From: DATLFA01 sp039934635
GTDB taxonomy: Bacteria > Actinomycetota > Acidimicrobiia > Acidimicrobiales > WLNW01
NCBI GenBank assembly: GCA_039934635.1
Contig: JBDTLT010000003.1
Span: 42,235-106,234, forward strand
DNA: 64,000 bases
Direction: 5' to 3'
The notes beneath the pieces were generated by a model that made no database searches, was not told the DNA's origin, and was given only the letters and a program-made list of their open reading frames with translations. The position numbers and the translations under genes are program-made. Position 1 is the first letter of the stretch. Every line of letters begins with the position of its first letter. Of this stretch, positions 47,048-53,686 are shown one piece after another.

Positions 47048-48315
47048 ACACCACTTCCAAGAAGTTCAGCCGGCGCGGCGTCATCGGCATGCTCGGTGCC
47101 GGTGCCGCCGGTGTTGCGAGTTATGGGATGTGGTCACTGTCGGACCGGCACTCGTCATTCATCGACGACGCCGAGGCGGCGGCGCGCGACCGCCCGGTAC
47201 GCGATCACACGCCGGTCATCGCCGGCGACAAAGCCGGGCGCACGCTGGTGATGATCGAGCTCGAAGGAGGCCACGATTGGGTCTCGACACTCGTCCCGTA
47301 CCGCGACCCCGCGCTGCGCAGTCTGCGGGATGCGACGTTGCCCGACATGGACTCGCTGATCCGCCTCGACGATCGCTACGCGATCAACGCAAACCTGGCG
47401 TCGACGGGTACCGGCATGGCGTTCCTCCACGGCGTCGGCACGCCCAATCCGACCGGTTCGCACTTCGAGATGGCCGCGCGTTGGCGCACCGGCGACGCCG
47501 CCGGCACGACGCTCGCGGCCACCGGCTTTCTCGGTCGACTGTGTGACGAACTCGACCAGGGCGCGCCCGTGACCGGTGTGTCGCTCGATGGGAACAACCC
47601 AGCGATCCTCTCCCGCAAGTCGGTCACGCTCGGACTGCCCGATGGTGGCGATCTCGAATGGCTCGTCTCGGTCGAGCCGTGGTTCCGCAATTTGCGCTCT
47701 GGCATCGAGGGGCTCGGCACGACCGCCGCCGACGACTCCGCGACAGTGGGCGTTGCGCGCACCAACATGGGCAAGGCGCTTCGGTTCTCCGCGTTACTCG
47801 AAGGCCTCGAAGCCGAAGCAACCGGCTATCCCGGCGGGCAGCTGAGTGATCAGCTAGCGATCGCGGCGAAGTTACTCGGTTCGAACACCGGTGTCCGCGT
47901 GATCTTGGTGAGCCTGGGCGGCTTTGACACACACACGGGCCAGCGCGGCGCGCACGACGCGTTGCTCGATCAGATCGACCGTTCGGTCGCGGCGTTTCAG
48001 AGCGATCTCGAACGGCGGGGTCTCACGGGCTCCACACTCGTCGCCACGATGAGCGAGTTCGGCCGCCGGCCGCTCGAAAACGGCAGCGGCACCGACCACG
48101 GCAGCGCGTCGACCGCGCTGCTGTGGGGGCCCGTGAAGCCGGGCGTGCACGGCGACGCGCTCTCGCTGACGAATCTCGACGAGGACGACAACTTCGTTGC
48201 CACGATGATGATGGACGAGTATTACGCGACCCTCGCCGAGAAGTGGTTCGGTGTCGACGCCAACGACGTGCTGGCAACCAAAGCCAAGCCCGTCGACGGC
48301 CTCGTCAACGATTGA
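47044..48315 (+). CDS. DUF1501 family protein with Tat signal
   Basis: 423 aa from ATG 47044. The N-terminus has a twin-arginine motif (KKFSRRGVIGMLGAGAAG), so it is probably exported folded by Tat. DUF1501 members belong to the alkaline-phosphatase-like/sulfatase superfamily; GHDWVSTLVPYRDP, TGSHFEMAARW, LGGFDTHTGQRGAHDALLDQ and SEFGRRPLENGSGTDHGSAS (metal-ligand His in DHG) match it. It is coupled to the DUF1800 gene and probably works with it outside the membrane. Its end overlaps the convergent LLM gene by 11 nt. Confidence 0.93.
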   Translation: MNTTSKKFSRRGVIGMLGAGAAGVASYGMWSLSDRHSSFIDDAEAAARDRPVRDHTPVIAGDKAGRTLVMIELEGGHDWVSTLVPYRDPALRSLRDATLPDMDSLIRLDDRYAINANLASTGTGMAFLHGVGTPNPTGSHFEMAARWRTGDAAGTTLAATGFLGRLCDELDQGAPVTGVSLDGNNPAILSRKSVTLGLPDGGDLEWLVSVEPWFRNLRSGIEGLGTTAADDSATVGVARTNMGKALRFSALLEGLEAEATGYPGGQLSDQLAIAAKLLGSNTGVRVILVSLGGFDTHTGQRGAHDALLDQIDRSVAAFQSDLERRGLTGSTLVATMSEFGRRPLENGSGTDHGSASTALLWGPVKPGVHGDALSLTNLDEDDNFVATMMMDEYYATLAEKWFGVDANDVLATKAKPVDGLVND

Positions 48316-49438
48316 GCGCGGCTTGCCGGTTGCGATCGGAACGGAACGTCGGATCGGTGTCGAACTTGGGGATCACCGTCTCACCGAAGAGACGACAGCT
48401 CTCGACGGTCACGTCGTAGGGCAACGTGGTGGTCATCGGTGAGATGACGACCTGGTCGGCACCCGCATCTTGGTACTGCTTCATCACCCCGGCGCAGTCA
48501 TCGGGGTCGCCCACCGCGATGATGCCCATCTCGACCATGGCCTTGAGTTCGTCGAGCGTCGGCTCGGGCATCACGGCCGGCCAATCGGGCACCATATCGG
48601 GCTTGGGGAATGTGTCGAGCCAGCGGTAGACCAGGCTCTGGTAATAGAACATCTTGGCGTCGAGGTTGAGACGCAGCGCCTCATTGCGGTCGGGCAGACA
48701 GCACATGTGCGTGACGCACATGACGTTGTCGTTGACGAAGCCACCGACCGGGTCGGTGCACTTGGACACGGCTTCCTTGTAGACGTCGATGAGCTTCTTG
48801 AGTTCGCTCGGCGCACCGATCGTGAAGCACAACACGCCGAGACCCATCTTGCCGGCCTTCTCGAACGTGCCGGGGTTGCCGCACGCGACCCACAGCGGAG
48901 GATGCGGCTTGGTCACCACGTGCGGGAAGATGTCCCGCTCGGGCACCGAGAACGTTTCGCCGGTATGTGAATAGGGGTGGTCCATCCACATGCGGGGGAT
49001 CTCGCGGATCGACTCGTCCCACATGACCTTGGAGTAATCCATGTCGGGGATGCCGAAGCCGTACATCTCGGTGGACGACGAACCGCGACCCGTGCCGAGC
49101 TCGAAGCGACCGTTGGACAGATTGTCGAGCATTGCGCCGCGCTCGGCGGTGCGAACGGGATGGTTGACCTTGGCCGTGATGTTGAAGATCGCCGACGCGA
49201 CGTGAATGCGCTTGGTGCGCGCCGCCACCATCGCAAGAAAGATCTCGGGCGCCGACATGTGCGAGTACTGGTGCAAGAAGTGGTGCTCGGACGCCCAGAC
49301 GTACTTGAAGCCGAACTCTTCGCATTTGACCGACAGCTCGAGGTTTTGCTGTAGCCGCTGCTGTTCGTAGCCAGGATCCTTGTCCCAGTTGTCCTGCGGT
49401 ACGAAGACCTGGGCGAAGTACCCGAACTCCATCGACAT
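48305..49438 (-). CDS. LLM-class flavin/F420-dependent oxidoreductase
   Basis: 377 aa from ATG 49438, preceded by AGGGGGG. The luciferase-like barrel is recognised by the KCEEFGFKYVWASEHHFLHQ segment (with the SEHHF substrate/flavin His pair), ARTKRIHVASAIFNITAKVN, MLDNLSNGRFELGTGRGSSS and PLWVACGNPGTFEKAGKMGL. The E-H-H-F motif and length match the flavin-type luciferase/alkanal monooxygenase group more than the short F420 enzymes, so the cofactor is open. It runs parallel to the selenoprotein operon but is separated from it by two strong hairpins. Confidence 0.92.
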   Translation of the reverse strand: MSMEFGYFAQVFVPQDNWDKDPGYEQQRLQQNLELSVKCEEFGFKYVWASEHHFLHQYSHMSAPEIFLAMVAARTKRIHVASAIFNITAKVNHPVRTAERGAMLDNLSNGRFELGTGRGSSSTEMYGFGIPDMDYSKVMWDESIREIPRMWMDHPYSHTGETFSVPERDIFPHVVTKPHPPLWVACGNPGTFEKAGKMGLGVLCFTIGAPSELKKLIDVYKEAVSKCTDPVGGFVNDNVMCVTHMCCLPDRNEALRLNLDAKMFYYQSLVYRWLDTFPKPDMVPDWPAVMPEPTLDELKAMVEMGIIAVGDPDDCAGVMKQYQDAGADQVVISPMTTTLPYDVTVESCRLFGETVIPKFDTDPTFRSDRNRQAALNR

Positions 49439-49461
49439 CGAAAAGCCCCCCTAATTGGAAC

Positions 49462-49478
49462 GCACGCCGGTGGCGTGC
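49462..49478 (-). repeat. Perfect hairpin ahead of the LLM gene
   Basis: GCACGCC, loop of 3, GGCGTGC; 23 nt before ATG 49438. May be part of the termination region of the selenoprotein operon or an operator for the LLM gene. Confidence 0.4.
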
Positions 49479-49492
49479 TGCCCTGGAGATTA

Positions 49493-49507
49493 GCCGCCGC
49501 GGGCGGC
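49493..49507 (-). terminator. GC-rich hairpin after the lipoprotein gene
   Basis: GCCGCC, loop of 3, GGCGGC, 16-30 nt past the lipoprotein stop on the minus strand; followed by TAATCTCC. Likely end of the selenoprotein operon. Confidence 0.4.
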
Positions 49508-49523
49508 GCGCCCGTCGGTCAGG

Positions 49524-50414
49524 TCAGAGCCAGCTGTGGAGCTCGGGCGGATCGATGTACTGCTGATGCGAGCTGTGGATGCTGGGCTTGCGCGCAACGC
49601 CGATCGCCGCTTCGTAGCGTGCGATACCGATCGCCGAACCGCCCTCACACGTCCAGTCGCCACAATCCCAGCCATCGGGCACGTCGATGTCGCCGGTCCA
49701 GTAGAGCACCACCTTGACCGGCGCGCGGGCACATCCCTCGACCGCGTGGTCCACAACCGGATCATCGATGACGTAGCCGACGATCTTGCCGCCAAAGGTC
49801 TCGCCGCGGCAGTAGAGCTTGGCCGCGAACGCGGCGCCGTTGGAGAAGCCGTAGACGATCACGCGTCCGCATCCGCCGGCGGCGATGTCGTTGGCCACGA
49901 TGCTTCGCGCCTGTTGATACTTCGACTCGGGGTAATACAGCCACTGCAGCCCGCCCCACCCCGACGCGTTGCCTGCCGGGAAGCTGTGGCGCACTCCGTC
50001 GCTACCGGTCCACTCGGCCTGGCCGCCACCACCCTTGCCGTGAAACGACACGATGCAGGGCTTCCCCGATGCGACGGCGGCCGGTGGAGGCGGAGGGGGC
50101 GGTGGGGGCGAGGGCACGGTGGTCTCCGGCGCGGCGGGCGCGGGAGCGGGCGCCGCGGTGGGCGCACCGACCGGTTTGGACGCCGCAGTGGTCGGGGGAG
50201 GGGTCGTCGGCACCGGCGCAAGGGTGGTCGCGTTCGCCGTGGTGGTCTCGGCCGTGGTGATGGTCGTGCTCGACGACGACACGGTGGACGTGAGGGGCGC
50301 TGCCTCTGCCGCGAAGGCGGCGCTGGCGGTCCCCGTCTCCGAAGGGTTGTCGGCGCCGCACGATGCCGCCACGCCGGCCAGGCCCACGAGGATGGCAATC
50401 ATACGGAATCGCAT
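49524..50414 (-). CDS. Secreted lipoprotein with alpha/beta-hydrolase-like domain
   Basis: 296 aa from ATG 50414 (MRFRMIAILVGLAG), 8 nt past the upstream gene stop. The lipobox is GVAASC. A Thr/Ser/Pro/Ala-rich tether of about 90 residues includes a run of prolines. The catalytic-looking domain begins ASGKPCIVSFHGKGGGGQAE and has the serine elbow VIVYGFSNGAAFAAKLYC, then YVIDDPVVDHAV and VVLYWTGDIDVPDGWDC. This resembles an exported esterase or polysaccharide-type esterase; an SxS pattern of hydrolase Ser, Asp and His (SIHSSHQQYI) can be drawn, but the His is a guess. It is the last gene of the apparent operon with the selenoprotein. Confidence 0.82.
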   Translation of the reverse strand: MRFRMIAILVGLAGVAASCGADNPSETGTASAAFAAEAAPLTSTVSSSSTTITTAETTTANATTLAPVPTTPPPTTAASKPVGAPTAAPAPAPAAPETTVPSPPPPPPPPPAAVASGKPCIVSFHGKGGGGQAEWTGSDGVRHSFPAGNASGWGGLQWLYYPESKYQQARSIVANDIAAGGCGRVIVYGFSNGAAFAAKLYCRGETFGGKIVGYVIDDPVVDHAVEGCARAPVKVVLYWTGDIDVPDGWDCGDWTCEGGSAIGIARYEAAIGVARKPSIHSSHQQYIDPPELHSWL

Positions 50415-50422
50415 GGGAACCC

Positions 50423-51466
50423 CTACCCAGGTGCCACACCGACCGAAACCGATCGGCTTAGCACGGAAGTCGAGCATCCGATGGACTGTACGCCTGCGGG
50501 CCCGCCGGCGACAACCACCACGTAGCACTCGGGCCTTTCGGCCAGGGGTATTCCGTCGTCGAGATCGATGCCCAGTTCGTCGAGGCGGGCGAGCGTCGCG
50601 GCTCGTTTGTAAGGAGCGATCCATTCGAGGGGGATACGCACGGTCTCGAACAACGCCTGTTGCAGCTCGGCCACGTCGGTGAAGCGAGTGGCGACCAGTT
50701 GCGCGACCGGCGGGCTCAATAGCAGCACCTGCTCGGATGGCTCGGGCAGCAGCGGCAACGCGCAGTGACCGGGGCTGATCATGCCGTGCAACACGTGGTG
50801 CACGACGTCGTCGGGCGTGGCGCTCGGATCACTGATCTGCCAGAGGCCCGTGATCGGGAACGCCGACACAACTCCTGCCGGCGCCGTGATGCCGCGGCGC
50901 GACGCGAGCGACGGCCACGGCGACGCCTCTTCGTTCTCGCCGAGGCACATCGAGATCTTTGCCGGAGAACCCAATGTCGCCGGGTCCGCGTCACCCGGTT
51001 GGCCGCCACCGATCAACTGCATCGCGAGTCGTACTGCTCGCCCGATCGCGACGTTCGATCCTGCCGCAGGGCCGAGGCAGCCAGTGCCACACGCGACCCC
51101 TGCGGCGGCGCGGGCCGCGCCATTGACCACGATCAGCGGTGTAGCGGGGCTCGTCGACGACTGCACGCTGGCCACTCGAAACTCGGGCGCGAGTATCGCG
51201 GAGGTTGCTGCGATGACCGTGGGGAACGCGGCGGGCGCGCACCCCGCCATTACTGCAACAACGGCGAGCTTTTCGATCGTTACGTCGACCCACAACGGTG
51301 GCATCGCGCCGAGGCAATGCGGGGGCACGCTGCCGCTCGCCGCCACCATCGCATCGACCAACTCGCTCGTCGGTGGAACTACCGGAAGCCCGTCTGTCCA
51401 TTGGTTCTCGTGCAACCACTGCAACACTTCGGCATAGTCACCCGTGAGCTCGACGCGCCGCAGCAC
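50423..51466 (-). CDS. Conserved 'WTDGLP'-type protein, likely partner of the UGSC selenoprotein
   Basis: 347 aa from GTG 51466, 6 nt after the selenoprotein stop. The opening LQWLHENQWTDGLPVVPPTS is the family hallmark; ALVAVMAG-type helix VEKLAVVAVMAGCAPAAFPT, HxxT-like VVNGAARAAAGVACGTGCLG, SNVAIGRAVRLAMQLIGGG, and MCLGENEEASPWPSLASRRG follow, ending ECYVVVVAGGPAGVQS. Eight cysteines are present, including the pair in CGTGC. From memory of other genomes, UGSC-like domains and this N-terminal-type protein occur side by side or fused, so I infer they form one functional unit; the reaction is unknown. Soluble, no signal peptide. It starts in the same operon as the upstream selenoprotein. Confidence 0.8.
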   Translation of the reverse strand: MLRRVELTGDYAEVLQWLHENQWTDGLPVVPPTSELVDAMVAASGSVPPHCLGAMPPLWVDVTIEKLAVVAVMAGCAPAAFPTVIAATSAILAPEFRVASVQSSTSPATPLIVVNGAARAAAGVACGTGCLGPAAGSNVAIGRAVRLAMQLIGGGQPGDADPATLGSPAKISMCLGENEEASPWPSLASRRGITAPAGVVSAFPITGLWQISDPSATPDDVVHHVLHGMISPGHCALPLLPEPSEQVLLLSPPVAQLVATRFTDVAELQQALFETVRIPLEWIAPYKRAATLARLDELGIDLDDGIPLAERPECYVVVVAGGPAGVQSIGCSTSVLSRSVSVGVAPG

Positions 51467-51472
51467 GGTCGC

Positions 51473-52018
51473 TCAGCCCCGCGCGCGTAGCAGCGCGCTC
51501 TCGACCTCGACGAGTCGATCATCGATGAGCGCACGGATGGCGCGGGCGTCGTAGTCGTCGAAGTCGGACGGCAGCACCACGATGGGCAGCTTGCTCAACC
51601 CACGCGCGATCGCCGAAGAACGCGCAACGCGCTCGAAGGGCTCGGTCACGACGACGACTGTCGCTACGCCATGTGCTTCGAGCTCAGCGGAAGCGTGGAC
51701 ACTCCACGCCGCGCACGCGCCTCAATTGCCGAGGCCGACAACGACCACATCGACAGTCTGGGCAAAGGGATGCAGCGCGCTGCGTTGCCCGGGAAAGTCC
51801 GCGCAGAGGTGATCGAACGGCGTCACGCCCGCGAGCGACGCACCTTCGGCCACGGCATGCGTCGAGAGGGCGTCGATGATCGCCTTCATCGATCGCCACA
51901 AGCCATTGTCGACGAAGCCGATCGATGCACCGCGAAGTGACGCCACGCCCGCGGCGAGCGGACGCTCGGGAGGCGCCTCGGCGTCGACGGGCAACAGGAT
52001 CGTGAGCTTTTCCATCAC
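51473..52018 (-). CDS. UGSC-family selenoprotein; in-frame UGA (Sec99) read through
   Basis: 181 aa including selenocysteine. Start GTG 52018 is set by a TACCCT box 7 nt upstream; ATG 52015 is next in frame. The N-terminal part has ASLRGASIGFVDNGLWRSM and ends VDVVVVGLGN; then TGA at 51724-51722, then GACAAWSVHASAELEAHGVA and VVVVTEPFERVARSSAI up to a TGA stop at 51473. The frame is open on both sides, both parts have strongly G/C-biased third positions, and together they make the full U-G-[S/A]-C protein: Sec99-Gly-Ala-Cys102. Cys homologues in the family have CGSC. The UGA is followed by a perfect 7-bp hairpin with a G-first loop (51693-51709), matching bacterial SECIS rules. A plain annotation would split or truncate it. 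SelA/B/C/D are not in this window. Redox function inferred. Confidence 0.88.
51693..51709 (-). promoter_or_regulatory. Candidate bacterial SECIS hairpin after the Sec UGA
   Basis: On the minus strand GCGTGGA (51709-51703), loop GTG (51702-51700), TCCACGC (51699-51693): 7 perfect base pairs. The loop starts 19 nt after the UGA and its first base is G. The published bacterial SECIS model asks for a G among the first two loop bases, an upper stem of 4-16 bp and 16-37 nt from UGA to loop. Confidence 0.75.
51722..51724 (-). other. In-frame UGA proposed to encode selenocysteine
   Basis: TGA read as Sec99 of the UGSC-family protein, three codons before Cys102. The frame continues for 82 sense codons to the true stop at 51475-51473. 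Confidence 0.85.
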
Positions 52019-52025
52019 TGACATC

Positions 52026-52031
52026 AGGGTA
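52026..52031 (-). promoter_or_regulatory. -10 box, selenoprotein operon
   Basis: TACCCT on the minus strand, 7 nt before GTG 52018. It lies only 32 bp from the divergent peptidase start. Confidence 0.45.
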
Positions 52032-52062
52032 GCGTGCAGCGACGGGCACGCTCGGAGGGCGA

Positions 52063-53580
52063 ATGGATCTCGCGACAACCCGACGACCGTGGCGCCGGGC
52101 CGTCGCGGTAGCGGGTGCTGCGACGGCCTTGTTCTTCGGCGCCGCCTGTTCCTCCGGTGCGAACGATGCCACGCCGTCGACCGCGGCGCAGCTCGCCGCC
52201 GATTCGGTGCCGTCGACCGCGTCGACGTCGACCACCACCTTCCCGCCCACCACGACGCGCGCCCTCACACCGGTGCCGGGAGCAGCCGGTGCGGGCGACG
52301 TCGCGTTCCCCGGACTGGGCAACGGCGGCTATGACGTCGCGGCCTACACCATCGCGATCGATGCCCGCCCCGACGATCCGGCCATACGCGCGACCACCCG
52401 CATCGATGCGGTTGCGACCATCGACCTCGGGTCGTTCAATCTGGACTTCCACGGGCTCACGCTGCGGTCGGTGCGCGTCGACGGCACCGACGCGACCTTT
52501 GCCCGCGGCGGTGACGAGCTCACGGTCACGCCGAGCAAGCCAATCGCCATGCGAACGAAGTTCTCGGTCGATGTCGCGTATGACGGGATCCCCGAACCAC
52601 TCAGCGATCCGGACATCGGTCGAGTCGGTTGGCTCGACATCGGCCCCACGTCGTACGTCGTCGGTGAGCCGCACGGCGCGCACACCTGGTTCCCCGGCAA
52701 CGATCATCCGAGCGACAAGGCAACCTTCGAGATTCGCATCACGGTCCCCGTCGGAGTGACCGCAGTCGCCAACGGAGTGCTGCGTGAAAAGCGCGACGCC
52801 GGTGAGTCCTCGACGTGGATCTGGGATCAGCGCGAACCCATGGCGACGTACCTCGCGATGGTGGCGATCGGCGACTTCACGATCCAGATGGGCGAAGGGC
52901 CGCACGGATTGCCGTTGCGCAACGTCTTCGCGACGCGACTCGCCGCCGCGTCCACGGCCGCGACCGCTCGCACCGCGGAGATGATCGATGTGCTCGAGTC
53001 GTGGTTCGGCGCATACCCGTTCGCGACCTACGGCGCCCTCGTCGTCGACGACGGTTTCGGCTTCGCGCTCGAGACGCAGACATTGTCGTTGTTTCCGCGC
53101 TCGATCGCAGTCAGCACAAACGCGAGTCAACGCATACAGGTACACGAGTTGGCCCACCAGTGGTTCGGCGATTCGCTGTCGCTCTCTCGTTGGCAGGACA
53201 TCTGGCTGAACGAAGGCTTTGCCACCTACGCCGAGTCGCTGTGGCTCGAGCGCACGCAAGTCGGCTTCGACATCGATCGCGAGATGCAAGGATTCGCGAA
53301 CAAGCGCTACGGGCCTATCGCGAAACCCACGGCCGACTCCCTCTTTGCCAACGCCGAGTACGAGCGCGGCGCATTGGTGCTGCACGCATTGCGGCGCACG
53401 GTCGGCGACCAAGTGTTTTCGGCGATCATGCTCGACTATGCGACGACATTCCGGCACAGCACGGTCTCGACCGAGTCGTTCATCGCCTTGGTCGATCGTC
53501 ATACGGGCGAGCCGATGAATGCCTTCTTCGACCAGTGGCTCAATGCCCCGGTCACGCCGCCGCTGCCCCCACCCCGCTGA
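52063..53580 (+). CDS. Secreted M1-family zinc metallopeptidase (lipoprotein)
   Basis: 505 aa from ATG 52063, with GGAGGG 5 nt upstream. Lipobox FFGAAC, a Thr/Ser/Ala-rich tether, then an aminopeptidase-N-like beta-sandwich (ATTRIDAVATIDLGSFNLDF) and catalytic domain. Zinc motif VHELAHQWFGDSLSLSRWQD with the third ligand Glu in WLNEGFATYAESLW. The exopeptidase GxMEN box is replaced by GFALETQTLSLFP, a change seen in M1 members that may not act as strict aminopeptidases. The C-terminal helical domain is short (ends MNAFFDQWLNAPV). It would act on the outer face of the membrane. Divergent from the selenoprotein operon by 44 bp. Confidence 0.93.
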   Translation: MDLATTRRPWRRAVAVAGAATALFFGAACSSGANDATPSTAAQLAADSVPSTASTSTTTFPPTTTRALTPVPGAAGAGDVAFPGLGNGGYDVAAYTIAIDARPDDPAIRATTRIDAVATIDLGSFNLDFHGLTLRSVRVDGTDATFARGGDELTVTPSKPIAMRTKFSVDVAYDGIPEPLSDPDIGRVGWLDIGPTSYVVGEPHGAHTWFPGNDHPSDKATFEIRITVPVGVTAVANGVLREKRDAGESSTWIWDQREPMATYLAMVAIGDFTIQMGEGPHGLPLRNVFATRLAAASTAATARTAEMIDVLESWFGAYPFATYGALVVDDGFGFALETQTLSLFPRSIAVSTNASQRIQVHELAHQWFGDSLSLSRWQDIWLNEGFATYAESLWLERTQVGFDIDREMQGFANKRYGPIAKPTADSLFANAEYERGALVLHALRRTVGDQVFSAIMLDYATTFRHSTVSTESFIALVDRHTGEPMNAFFDQWLNAPVTPPLPPPR

Positions 53581-53620
53581 TCGAAATCGTCGCGATCCGT
53601 CACACTCGCACCTCCGCCTA

Positions 53621-53644
53621 ACTGTCACAGCGGCTGGCTAACAT
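53621..53644 (+). promoter_or_regulatory. Promoter with CTGTCACAG palindrome, topoisomerase operon
   Basis: ACTGTCACAGCG starts 18 nt before a TAACAT box (53639-53644). The same 12-mer occurs at the same distance from the -10 box of the RecB-type nuclease gene at 58.25 kb. Confidence 0.5.
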
Positions 53645-53686
53645 CGAACGAACGTTCCGCCCCTCCTGATCCGGAGCCCTCCGTCC

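Noticed and set aside
51722..51724. TGA as a pseudogene mutation or sequencing error
   Set aside because: The codon is exactly at the family's U position and is followed by a SECIS-like hairpin. A random nonsense change is unlikely to fit both, though resequencing is needed to exclude it.
51722..52078. A separate 118-codon gene ending at the TGA
   Set aside because: The same frame stays open for 82 sense codons beyond with conserved motif and codon bias; the extra N-terminus to 52078 precedes the -10 box.
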